Source of the DNA: Sulfuricella sp.
GTDB taxonomy: Bacteria > Pseudomonadota > Gammaproteobacteria > Burkholderiales > Sulfuricellaceae
DNA: 64,000 bases
Direction of reading: 5' to 3'
Assembly: GCA_041651995.1 (NCBI GenBank)
Contig: JBAZID010000004.1
Span: forward strand, 62,001 to 126,000
Shown one piece after another: positions 34,101-40,940 of the stretch. The number at the start of each line of letters is the position of its first letter. The stretch's first letter is position 1. The notes under the pieces are model-generated. The model did not search any database. It saw only the letters and a list, made by a program, of their open reading frames with translations, and was not told the DNA's origin. The position numbers and the translations under genes were made by a program.

Positions 34101-34287
34101 CCCCTCCACCCTCGGGGAGGGGTTGGGGTGGGGGAAAATATCGCCAGCGCCGCCCGCAAACTCGACCAACTGCGCAACACTTGGCTCAATCCGCCCGAGT
34201 GGGTGGACTGGGTGCGTACCCTGGAAGAAGAAAAGGCCGGATTCCCGCTGCGCCCCATACCCAAGCCGGGCCATGAGGCGGAACTGA
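31099..34287 (+). CDS. MmeI-type restriction-methylation enzyme, interrupted and frameshifted
   Basis: A 1062-residue frame resembling the type IIL single-chain enzymes. Nuclease motif: Asp64, Glu74 and Lys76 in GWADVWKKGCFAWEYKGK. Methyltransferase motif I is VLDPACGSGNFLYLAL near residue 372 and motif IV is VGNPPFLGG near 493. A 156-codon DUF559 cassette is inserted at about residues 602-757, between VSLVCFGA and LDGQSVAAI. The target-recognition region follows and is noticeably AT-richer. At 34097-34139 a third repeat copy, one base short, shifts the frame; the last 40 residues are out of frame and stop at 34287. The true C-terminus continues in another frame to 34505. Activity is doubtful. 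Confidence 0.82.
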   Translation: MTPQAFIQKWKASQLKERSASQEHFLDLCRLIGQPTPAESDPDGSWYTFERGARKTGGGEGWADVWKKGCFAWEYKGKHKDLTATFAQLQRYAIALENPPLLVVSDMETIVIHTNFTNTVQEIHTIALEDIVAPENLQKLRRLFSDADQFRPTRTTFAVTEEAAQRMGEVAKRLTGHGEAPQTVAHFLIQCVFCMFAEDAGLLPQKLFETVLDKSNPDGSKAQSRLAALFQAMQGGGDFALENIPWFNGGLFKEIAVPALETADVVALLDAARMNWSAIEPAILGTLFERGLNPDMRSQLGAHYTDPATIMKLIRPVIEAPLLAEWQAAHQAIGTAMEKYLQGGKGSQAALKEAQAAFIGHLERLKAYRVLDPACGSGNFLYLALKTLKDLEHRANLEAEALGLQRQIGIDTGPANVLGIELNPYAAELARVTVWIGELQWMLGHGYSVPRDPILRPLDHIEQRDAVLEWTAVSGQPSANALEPEWPEVDAIVGNPPFLGGSKKRGELGDAYFEALNRVYKNRVPGGADLVTYWFEKARAQIEHGKAKAAGLVATNSIRGGTNRKVLERIVSSSTIFEAWSDEEWVNQGAAVRVSLVCFGAKSPSTPGGGVGEGENIEQGRNIASPKLPLSEKTKEFARALRKNATDAENLLWQLLRKNQLLGYGFRRQHPIGRCILDFYCHQAKLAIELDGGQHAEPEQQAHDEKRSAYMADQGISVLRFWNNEVLENTEGVLQSVFDWLSEFSPTPTPPPKVEGLSAMLDGQSVAAIHADLTGGSLIHIGSGMNLTLAKPLKENAEVCFAGTKKYGDFDIPGELARQWLKLPNPHGKSNSEVVKPWRNGQDITGRPSDTWIIDFGVNTSEEVAALYEAPFAYVIEHVKNTRKDSKWWLHERPRPELRKALHAKINSYIVTPQTSKHRLFAWLPVAILPDQALNVIAHSDDATFGILHSRLHELWSLRLGTSLEDRPRYTPSFTFETFPFPSGFAPSFPALLPAEEGSQSPSTLGEGLGWGKISPAPPANSTNCATLGSIRPSGWTGCVPWKKKRPDSRCAPYPSRAMRRN
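32903..32946 (+). repeat. left 44-bp inverted repeat of the DUF559 cassette
   Basis: G/C-rich unit running from AAAGCCCCTCCACC through GGGGAGGGGTTGGGG to GGGGGAAAAT. It agrees with the reverse complement of the right copy at 41 of 44 positions. Related C/G-rich palindromes are common dispersed repeats in proteobacteria. Confidence 0.9.
33327..33370 (-). repeat. right 44-bp inverted repeat of the DUF559 cassette
   Basis: Reverse-complement copy of the left repeat with three mismatches, 44 bases long, ending at GGGGCTTT. Translated in the host frame it gives a Pro-rich run (PTPTPPPKVEG). Confidence 0.9.
34097..34139 (+). repeat. third copy of the 44-bp repeat, one base short
   Basis: Same orientation as the left copy, 43 bases; the first G-run after the CCACCCTC segment has four instead of five G. 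Just upstream (34055-34094) is another C-rich palindrome (CCCTTCT at 34070-34076, AGAAGGG at 34086-34092). Adding one base here would restore the frame of the host enzyme. Confidence 0.88.
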
Positions 34288-34505
34288 AAAAGCGCACCCT
34301 GACCAATCTCTACAACGCCCGCCCCGCCTGGCTGGCCAACGCGCACAAGGAACTGGACCAGGCCGTGGCCGCCGCCTACGGCTGGGAGGACTACACCCCG
34401 GAGATGCCCGATGAGGAGATTTTGCGCCGCCTGCTGGCGCTGAACCTGGAGCGAAGTTCAGGGGTATTGGCGCCTATCCATCCCGACCGGGTTGTGAAAC
34501 AATAA
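34137..34505 (+). pseudogene. out-of-frame C-terminus of the MmeI-type enzyme
   Basis: This frame encodes NIASAARKLDQLRNTWLNPP, then EWVDWV, ELKKRTLTNLYNARPAWLAN, AVAAAYGWEDYTPEMPDEE and ILRRLLALNLER, the normal C-terminal helical part of MmeI-like enzymes. It ends at TAA 34503-34505, three bases before the MNT gene, as expected for the original gene end. It is separated from the main frame by a single-base shift within the third repeat. Confidence 0.82.
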
Positions 34506-34508
34506 GCC

Positions 34509-34829
34509 ATGCTGACTCCTGACGCCATTTATTCCGCCGTGCAAAAGCTGGTTGCAGCCGCGCAACCGAGCCGGGTGATCCTGTTTGGTTCCTATGCTCG
34601 CGGCGAAGCCGGGGAGGATTCCGATCTTGACCTGCTGGTGGTCGAGCAACAGGTGGAAAACCGGGGTGCGGAAATGGTGCGCTTGCGCCGCGCTATCGGG
34701 CGTGTGGGGACCGGTGTCGATGTCCTGGTGTATTCCGAGGCAGAAGTGGCAAGGCGCGGCAAAGTGCCTGGAACAGTGATTTACTGGGCGCTGCACGAGG
34801 GCAAAACACTGTATGACGCCCGCGCTTGA
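34509..34829 (+). CDS. MNT-domain nucleotidyltransferase (antitoxin of HEPN pair)
   Basis: A 106-residue minimal nucleotidyltransferase. The catalytic motif is complete: Gly27-Ser28 then ten residues to Asp39-x-Asp41 in FGSYARGEAGEDSDLDLLVV. In characterised HEPN/MNT modules such proteins neutralise the partner, in some cases by AMP addition to the HEPN toxin. It starts three bases after the original end of the restriction gene and overlaps the HEPN gene by 17 bases. Confidence 0.85.
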   Translation: MLTPDAIYSAVQKLVAAAQPSRVILFGSYARGEAGEDSDLDLLVVEQQVENRGAEMVRLRRAIGRVGTGVDVLVYSEAEVARRGKVPGTVIYWALHEGKTLYDARA

Positions 34830-35202
34830 GGAGGCCTTGCGCCTGTTGCGCATAGCACAGGGCGACCGCGACGCTTTTCTGGTACTGAAGGATTCGCCCC
34901 ATATCCGCTTGCCTGTCGCTTGTTTCCACGCCCAGCAAGCGGTGGAAAAGGCGCTCAAGGCGGTGCTGACGGTGAAGGGATTCCCCTTTCGCCGTACTCA
35001 TGAACTTTCCGAACTGGCTCAGTGGGTATCGGATTGTGGCATTTCCCCGCCTGTGTCGCAGGATCAACTGGATGCGCTCAATCCCTATGCGGTGGTGTTT
35101 CGCTATGACGACACTGAAATCGAGACATTGAGCCGTGATGAAGCGCTTGATATTGTGAGTGGCGTGCTTGAATGGGCGGAGTGCGTTGTTCAACCCACAT
35201 GA
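34813..35202 (+). CDS. HEPN-domain protein (putative RNase toxin)
   Basis: A 129-residue helical protein. An RX6H motif is present as Arg32 to His39 (RLPVACFHAQQ), the site of RNase activity in HEPN toxins, followed by QQAVEKALKAVL and FRRTHELSELAQWV, typical of the family. It is coupled to the MNT gene by overlap. Together with the adjacent restriction enzyme this forms a small defence-type block. Toxicity is inferred. Confidence 0.82.
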   Translation: MTPALEEALRLLRIAQGDRDAFLVLKDSPHIRLPVACFHAQQAVEKALKAVLTVKGFPFRRTHELSELAQWVSDCGISPPVSQDQLDALNPYAVVFRYDDTEIETLSRDEALDIVSGVLEWAECVVQPT

Positions 35203-35239
35203 TGTAAAAAGCCAGCATTAATAGCCTATTTCCGTAGTT

Positions 35240-36145
35240 TTACACCCCCCGCATCACCCACCACCACCCTGTCAGGGTAAAAAACGACAGAATCAGCCCC
35301 ACTGCCACCATCAGGTTTGCCAGCACCGGATCAAGATCGTGCTCGGCGGCCACGATGGCGGCGGTGATCATGGGCGGCATGGCGGCTTCGAACAGCGTGA
35401 CCTGGATGTGCTGGCCACTTGCGCCGAGCAGCGGCACATACAGCAGGAAGATTGCCAGCGGAGCAAGCAGCAGCTTGAACCCCAGACCGAGCGCGAGATT
35501 GCGGCCATTGCCGGCGATATGCCCCAGCCTCAGTTGCAGCCCTACCGACAGCAGGGCCAGCGGCGCCAGGGTATCGCCCAGCCGCCTCAGCAGCAGCGTG
35601 AACCATTCTGGATAGTCCACGGGAATCAGCGCCAGGGAGAGAAGCAGCGCGACGAAGGGCGGAAACAGCACGATACGCCGCAGGATGGCCCGGGCACTGG
35701 GTGCGCCGGAAGAATACAGCCCTGCCACGGTGATGCCGAGAATGGAGAGCACCAGAAAGCTGCCCAACTGGTCGGCGATCAGGCCGGTGACGATGGCTTC
35801 CTTGCCGTAATAGGCCTCGATCATCGGCAGGCCGAGGAAAGATGTGTTGCCCAGCCCGCCGGTCAGCATCAGCGCCCCCACGGTGGGACGCGGCAGCCCC
35901 AGCCATTTGCCCGCCTGCCAGAAAAATCCGGCCGCCAGGGCGAAATGGATCCATGCCATTGCAGCAATGAAAGCCACGTCCCCGCTCAGCTTGAGGTCGT
36001 GAATATAGAGCAGCGCCAGCGCCGGCAGCGAAACATGGATGACGAAGCTATTGAACGTGGCGGGTGCGTGCTCCGGCATCCGTCCAAAACGCCGCAGCAA
36101 GATGCCGGCGATAAAGCAGGTGACGAGGAGGATGATATTGTTCAT
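35240..36145 (-). CDS. AEC-family (auxin efflux carrier-like) transporter
   Basis: A 301-residue integral membrane protein with about ten hydrophobic segments, starting NNIILLVTCFIAGILLRRFG. The conserved family features are FNSFVIHVSLPALALLYI in the N-terminal half and FEAAMPPMITAAIVAAEHDL near the C-terminus. Bacterial members move organic acids such as malate or unidentified anions. ATG 36145 is chosen over an upstream start that would add 13 non-hydrophobic residues. It is convergent with the HEPN gene and divergent from the ClpX-like gene. Confidence 0.85.
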   Translation of the reverse strand: MNNIILLVTCFIAGILLRRFGRMPEHAPATFNSFVIHVSLPALALLYIHDLKLSGDVAFIAAMAWIHFALAAGFFWQAGKWLGLPRPTVGALMLTGGLGNTSFLGLPMIEAYYGKEAIVTGLIADQLGSFLVLSILGITVAGLYSSGAPSARAILRRIVLFPPFVALLLSLALIPVDYPEWFTLLLRRLGDTLAPLALLSVGLQLRLGHIAGNGRNLALGLGFKLLLAPLAIFLLYVPLLGASGQHIQVTLFEAAMPPMITAAIVAAEHDLDPVLANLMVAVGLILSFFTLTGWWWVMRGV

Positions 36146-36283
36146 GGCGGCATAGTATATGGCACAACATGAGGCATTTACCAAGGGTACGGTCCGCTTG
36201 ATTTCATGTGGAAAGACTGGCTTGTCCGCCAGTCATCCGCAACGCATAATCACCTTACCTGCCGCAACCTTGGAACAATTCAA

Positions 36284-37303
36284 ATGGATATACCGAACGG
36301 CCAGCAAACACCGGGCAAGAAACTGACACCCAGTGCGATCGTGAGCTACTTTGACCAGTATGTCATCGGCCAGGAAGAGGCCAAGAAGATTCTGGCCGTG
36401 GTGGTCTACTCGCATTACCGGAAGATGGGAAAAGCAAATCAGGGCCCGGTTGAAATCGCCAAGAGCAATGTTCTCCTGATCGGCCCGACCGGCACGGGCA
36501 AGACCCTGCTGTGCGAAACCCTGGCGCGCGCCATTGGCGTGCCTTTCGTCACCGCGAATGCGACTTCCCTGGCGCAATCGAAATACGTCAACGAGGAAAT
36601 CGAGGCGGTCCTGCTGAGGCTGCTGGACAGGGCGGGTGGAGATATGGACAAGGCGCAGCGCGGGATTGTCTTTATCGACGAAATCGATAAATTGAAATCG
36701 ACCGATAGCCAGCGCGCCACTTCCGGCGAACGCGTGCAGCACGCCCTGCTGAAGATCATGGAAGGCGCGCCAGTCAGGCTGGGAAGCACGCAGAGCATGG
36801 ACACCACCAATATTCTGTTCATCTGCGCCGGGGCATTTTCCGGGCTGGATACCATCACCGCCAACACCCATGCCTTTGGCTTCATTTCCATTGGCGATGC
36901 GGACAACCAGAAGGTGCTCGACCGGCTGAATTCGCGGGTGAAACCTACCGACCTGTTCGAGTTCGGGCTGATCCCTGAATTCGCCGGGCGCTTGCCGGTA
37001 ATTGCGAGCTTCAAGGATCTGTCCAAGGAGATGCTGCTGAAGATCATGGTCGAACCGAAGAACTCAATCTATAACCAGTTCCGGGAAATCCTGAAGAACG
37101 AGGGCGTCGAATTGAGCATCGGGCATCGGGTTTTCGAGCAGATCGCAGATCTGGCTTTCGAATACAAGGTAGGGGCCCGCAGCCTGCGGGGCATTTTCGA
37201 GGAGATGATCACACCCGTGCTTTACGTCACGCCGGATCGGCCAGAAATACGCAAGGTCGTCATCCAGTCATTGTTCGAAGAGCCTGATTTCATTACGGAT
37301 TAG
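36284..37303 (+). CDS. divergent ClpX-like AAA+ ATPase
   Basis: A 339-residue protein. The AAA+ core is intact: DQYVIGQEEAKKILAVVVYS, Walker A GPTGTGKTLL, Walker B IVFIDEIDK, PEFAGRLPV arginine-finger region and sensor 2 GARSLRG. Compared with ClpX it lacks the N-terminal zinc-binding domain. The pore-1 loop reads KYVN instead of GYVG, the RKH loop is missing (VRLGSTQSMD instead), and the ClpP-docking loop has FGF in place of IGF. A true clpX, normally beside clpP, is not in this window. It may unfold a specialised client or act without ClpP. An upstream in-frame start adds no conserved sequence; ATG 36284 is used. Confidence 0.82.
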   Translation: MDIPNGQQTPGKKLTPSAIVSYFDQYVIGQEEAKKILAVVVYSHYRKMGKANQGPVEIAKSNVLLIGPTGTGKTLLCETLARAIGVPFVTANATSLAQSKYVNEEIEAVLLRLLDRAGGDMDKAQRGIVFIDEIDKLKSTDSQRATSGERVQHALLKIMEGAPVRLGSTQSMDTTNILFICAGAFSGLDTITANTHAFGFISIGDADNQKVLDRLNSRVKPTDLFEFGLIPEFAGRLPVIASFKDLSKEMLLKIMVEPKNSIYNQFREILKNEGVELSIGHRVFEQIADLAFEYKVGARSLRGIFEEMITPVLYVTPDRPEIRKVVIQSLFEEPDFITD

Positions 37304-37664
37304 CCACCAGCTCCAAGGCATTGCCATCCGGATCACGGCAAAACAGGGCGGGACGGCCGGAACGGCTCATGGTGTAGGGAATGCCGGCCTGCTCTAGGGC
37401 GAGCTTTGCTTGCTCAAGGCTATCCACGCCCAGCGCAAGGTGGCGATCGCGCCCGCCATGTTCCGGCCGGCCAGTGAGTGGATCGGGATTGGGCAACACC
37501 AGCAAGTGAATCTGCTGTGGACCGATTTCATACCAAACGCCGTCAAACGACATTTCAGGACGGCTTGAACTGGGTGTCAATTTCAGTACACCCTCGTAAA
37601 AATTACGCGACTTGATCAGGTTTGATACCAGTATAGATGTATGAAGAAATTCAGTGACTTTCAT
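37293..37664 (-). CDS. VOC (glyoxalase/bleomycin-resistance) family protein
   Basis: A 123-residue single VOC module: LHTSILVSNLIKSRNFYEGV, then HLALGVDSLEQAKLALEQAG and RPALFCRDPDGNALELVAN. Metal ligands likely include the first His and the Glu of ALELV. Substrate unknown. It overlaps the upstream EamA gene by 14 bases (GAGGA binding site inside that gene) and is convergent with the ClpX-like gene, overlapping its end by 11 bases. Confidence 0.82.
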   Translation of the reverse strand: MKVTEFLHTSILVSNLIKSRNFYEGVLKLTPSSSRPEMSFDGVWYEIGPQQIHLLVLPNPDPLTGRPEHGGRDRHLALGVDSLEQAKLALEQAGIPYTMSRSGRPALFCRDPDGNALELVANP

Positions 37665-38550
37665 GCATATCCTCATGCTGTTTTTCAAGTTTTCCGGAAA
37701 ACAGGCTGGCAGCCACGATCATCGCGCCACCGATCCATTCTTGCGCTTTCATGACCTCTCCGGCGAGGAAATACGACGAAATCGCAGCCACCACCAGTTC
37801 AAACAGAAAGATTACGATGGCCTGATTGGCGGGGGTGTGGGCGAGACCGAATTGCACCGTCAGTGTGACGCAAAAAATAGCCCCGCCAATCAGCAGCAAC
37901 CACAGCCATCCGCCCGGCGGCAGACTGAGCAGGGGGCTGGCCTCGGCTGGCGACCAGAGAATCGGCAGCAAGGAGAGCAGTGCCACCCCAAGCCAGATAC
38001 TTACCGACTTGGTCTGGACATCCAGATCATGCGCCTTGCGCGCCAGCACATTGGAAAGCGCGAACATCAGCCCGGCGGAAAGGCCCAGCCACTCCGCCCG
38101 GTTCTGCGGCAGCGGCAAGCCGAATTCAGGGCGCCATAACATCACCACCGCGCCCGCCAGCGAAAGCACCATGACGCCGTAACCGGCGAGGATGGGTTTC
38201 TCGCGCAACAGCAGATGAGCAAAAATCACGGTCCAGAAAGGCGAGAGATAAAACAACAGCAGCACCCGCATGATTTCGCCGTCGATCACGGCCAGCACAT
38301 AGGCCAGATTGGTCCAGCCCGCGCTGACTCCGATCAGGATGGCCAGCCATCCCGCGCGGGGAACCCGGTTGAAAGCGCCGCGAAAAAAAATCAGGCCCAG
38401 CGCCAGGGCCACAATGTAGGTCAACAGGCTGGAAAGTGAGCCGGAAATCCCGGCCTCGGCAAGCAGCCGATAGGGATACCAGATCACCCCCCAGACCACT
38501 GCGCCGGAGAGCAATCCGGACACCGCCAGAAATTTCTGTTTTGCAACCAT
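37651..38550 (-). CDS. EamA/DMT-superfamily transporter
   Basis: About 299 residues with ten membrane segments arranged as two EamA repeats, for example LAVIDGEIMRVLLLFYLSPF and WTVIFAHLLLREKPILAGYG in the first, and FGLAHTPANQAIVIFLFELV in the second. Members export amino acids or metabolites; the substrate here is unknown. ATG 38550 is used. Coupled to the VOC gene downstream. Confidence 0.87.
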   Translation of the reverse strand: MVAKQKFLAVSGLLSGAVVWGVIWYPYRLLAEAGISGSLSSLLTYIVALALGLIFFRGAFNRVPRAGWLAILIGVSAGWTNLAYVLAVIDGEIMRVLLLFYLSPFWTVIFAHLLLREKPILAGYGVMVLSLAGAVVMLWRPEFGLPLPQNRAEWLGLSAGLMFALSNVLARKAHDLDVQTKSVSIWLGVALLSLLPILWSPAEASPLLSLPPGGWLWLLLIGGAIFCVTLTVQFGLAHTPANQAIVIFLFELVVAAISSYFLAGEVMKAQEWIGGAMIVAASLFSGKLEKQHEDMHESH

Positions 38551-38615
38551 GCTCAACACTTCTATAATTTCCAGTTTACGCCTTGGATGAATGCAGTCAC
38601 TCGATGCAAATTCAT

Positions 38616-38754
38616 GTAGGTTGGGTTAGCGGCCTTATCGCGCTTGTCCTCGGGTGATCTGGCCGGGGATAACCCAACAAACCCCAATATTCAAAACCGG
38701 CATTTTTAAGGAGATTGGGTCTGTTGGGTGCGCTACGCCTCACCCAACCTACAT
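38616..38754. repeat. palindromic dispersed-repeat element (GTAGGTTGGGTT type)
   Basis: Terminal arms ATGTAGGTTGGGTT (38616-38629) and CACCCAACCTACAT (38741-38754) are inverted copies with one mismatch. Internal copies of AACCCAACAA and TGTTGGGTGCG add nested complementarity. It is a 139-base non-coding MITE-like unit of a kind common in proteobacteria. It fills most of the gap 38551-38821. Confidence 0.75.
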
Positions 38755-38821
38755 CTCTATTTCGCCATGATAATAAATGATGAAATAATTATAAAACATA
38801 ATATTAAACATAAAATTTAAA

Positions 38822-40018
38822 GTGAATTCAAATATAAATCACCTGCATTCCTACCCCTTCCAGAAGCTGCGCGAGCTGTTTCATGGAACTGCGCCCAACG
38901 CCAAATACGCGCCGGTCAATCTTTCCATCGGGGAGCCCAAGCATGCCACACCGGCTTTCATCACCCAGGCGTTGACGGACAATCTTGCCGGACTGGCGAA
39001 TTATCCCACAACCCAGGGCAGTGAAGCGTTGCGTCAGTCGATTGCCGGCTGGGTCTCACGCCGCTACAAGGTGCCAGCGCTGGATATCGCCAGGCAAATT
39101 CTGCCCGTCAACGGCAGCCGCGAAGCCCTGTTTGCCTTTGCCCAGGCGGTGATCGACACCAACCGGACGCAGCCGGTGGTGATCTCGCCCAACCCCTTTT
39201 ACCAGATCTACGAAGGCGCGGCCTACCTTGCAGGTGCCACGCCCTACTATCTCAACACCCTGCCGGAAAACGGCTACAACATGGAATTTGACCGGGTGCC
39301 GGAAGGCATCTGGCAGCATACCCAGCTGGTATATGTGTGCTCGCCGGGCAACCCCACCGGCAAGGTCATGGATCTGGCGGCATGGGAACATCTGTTCGAG
39401 CTTTCCGATCGCTACCACTTCGTGATCGCTTCCGACGAATGCTATTCCGAAATTTATCCGGATGAAGCCAATCCGCCGCTGGGCGGACTGGAAGCGGCCT
39501 ACCGCCTGGGCCGCCACGACTACCGGCGGCTGGTCATGTTCAGCAGCCTGTCCAAGCGCTCCAACGTGCCCGGCATGCGTTCCGGCTTCGTCGCGGGCGA
39601 TGCGGCCATCATGGAAAAATTCCTGCTCTACCGCACCTATCACGGCTGCGCCATGAATCCGGCGGTGCAGGCAGCCAGCGCCGCGGCCTGGAACGACGAG
39701 GCGCACGTGGTGGAAAACCGTCGCCTTTACCGGGAAAAATTTGCCGCCGTGACGCCCATCCTGCAAGAAGCCCTGCCGGTGATGCAGCCCGACGCGGCGT
39801 TCTATCTCTGGGCCAGAACGCCTATCTCAGATACCGATTTCGCTCTGGGACTGTACCGGGATTATAATGTTACGGTTTTGCCGGGCAGCTTTCTCGCCCG
39901 CGAAGCGCGTGGAATCAACCCCGGCGAACAATTCGCGCGCATCGCGCTGGTCGCCCCGCTGGCGGAATGCCTGGAAGCCGCGCAAAGAATTCAAGAATTC
40001 GTTAACAAAGCCAAATAA
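38822..40018 (+). CDS. dapC: succinyldiaminopimelate transaminase
   Basis: A 398-residue class I/II aminotransferase of lysine synthesis. The PLP-binding Lys lies in SSLSKRSNVPGMRSGF, with YVCSPGNPTGKVMDLAAW and ASDECYSEIYPDE before it. The N-terminus INHLHSYPFQKLRELFHG is typical of DapC. It starts at GTG 38822. dapD follows 16 bases later, and dapE lies at 52249, so three of the succinylase-branch genes are in the window. Confidence 0.93.
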   Translation: MNSNINHLHSYPFQKLRELFHGTAPNAKYAPVNLSIGEPKHATPAFITQALTDNLAGLANYPTTQGSEALRQSIAGWVSRRYKVPALDIARQILPVNGSREALFAFAQAVIDTNRTQPVVISPNPFYQIYEGAAYLAGATPYYLNTLPENGYNMEFDRVPEGIWQHTQLVYVCSPGNPTGKVMDLAAWEHLFELSDRYHFVIASDECYSEIYPDEANPPLGGLEAAYRLGRHDYRRLVMFSSLSKRSNVPGMRSGFVAGDAAIMEKFLLYRTYHGCAMNPAVQAASAAAWNDEAHVVENRRLYREKFAAVTPILQEALPVMQPDAAFYLWARTPISDTDFALGLYRDYNVTVLPGSFLAREARGINPGEQFARIALVAPLAECLEAAQRIQEFVNKAK

Positions 40019-40034
40019 AACCTTAGGAAAAATC

Positions 40035-40856
40035 ATGCAAGAACTGCAAAGCATTATCGAAGAAGCCTTTGAACGCCGCGCCGACATCACCCCGCGCAAT
40101 GTCGAAACCAAGGTCAAGGACGCCGTCGACAGCGTGCTGGAAATGCTCGACAAGGGCCAGCTGCGCGTCGCCTCCAAGATCGATGGCGCATGGGTCACCC
40201 ATCAGTGGCTGAAAAAGGCCGTGCTGCTGTCCTTCCGTCTAGAAGACAACTTTTTCATCAAGGGCGGTTTCACCAACTACTTCGACAAGGTGCCCTCCAA
40301 GTTCGCCGACTACAACTCCAAGGATTTCCGCGAGGGCGGCTTCCGCGTGGTTCCCCCCGCCGCCGCGCGCAAGGGTTCCTTCATCGCCAAGAACGTGGTG
40401 CTGATGCCCTCCTACGTCAACATCGGCGCCTATGTCGATGAAGGCACCATGGTCGACACCTGGGCCACCGTCGGCTCCTGCGCCCAGATCGGCAAGAACG
40501 TGCACCTCTCCGGCGGCGTCGGCATCGGCGGCGTGCTGGAACCGGTGCAGGCCAACCCCACCATCATCGGCGACAACTGCTTCATCGGCGCGCGCTCCGA
40601 AGTGGTGGAAGGCGTGATCGTGGAAGATAACGTGGTGATCTCGATGGGCGTATACATCGGCCAGTCCACCAAGATCTACGACCGCGAAACCGGCGAAGTG
40701 TTTTATGGCCGCGTGCCTGCCGGTTCGGTGGTAGTGTCCGGCAACCTGCCCTCCAAGGATGGCAGCTACAGCCTGTACTGCGCCGTGATCGTGAAAAAGG
40801 TGGATGAGAAAACCCGCTCCAAGGTCGGCATCAACGAACTGCTGCGCGGGATTTGA
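40035..40856 (+). CDS. dapD: tetrahydrodipicolinate N-succinyltransferase
   Basis: A 273-residue trimeric enzyme. The left-handed beta-helix repeats are clear (GAYVDEGTMVDTWATVGSCA, IGKNVHLSGGVGIGGVLEP, CFIGARSEVVEGVIVEDN), and the N-terminal helical domain begins MQELQSIIEEAFERRADITP. The ATG at 40035 has AGGAAA upstream. It acts one step before DapC. Confidence 0.96.
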   Translation: MQELQSIIEEAFERRADITPRNVETKVKDAVDSVLEMLDKGQLRVASKIDGAWVTHQWLKKAVLLSFRLEDNFFIKGGFTNYFDKVPSKFADYNSKDFREGGFRVVPPAAARKGSFIAKNVVLMPSYVNIGAYVDEGTMVDTWATVGSCAQIGKNVHLSGGVGIGGVLEPVQANPTIIGDNCFIGARSEVVEGVIVEDNVVISMGVYIGQSTKIYDRETGEVFYGRVPAGSVVVSGNLPSKDGSYSLYCAVIVKKVDEKTRSKVGINELLRGI

Positions 40857-40940
40857 CACACGGAAAGGCGGGCCACCCCGCCCTTTCCGATCCCTCGATC
40901 TCCCGGAGGATACGCACATATATTGAGCGTCTCAGAAAAT

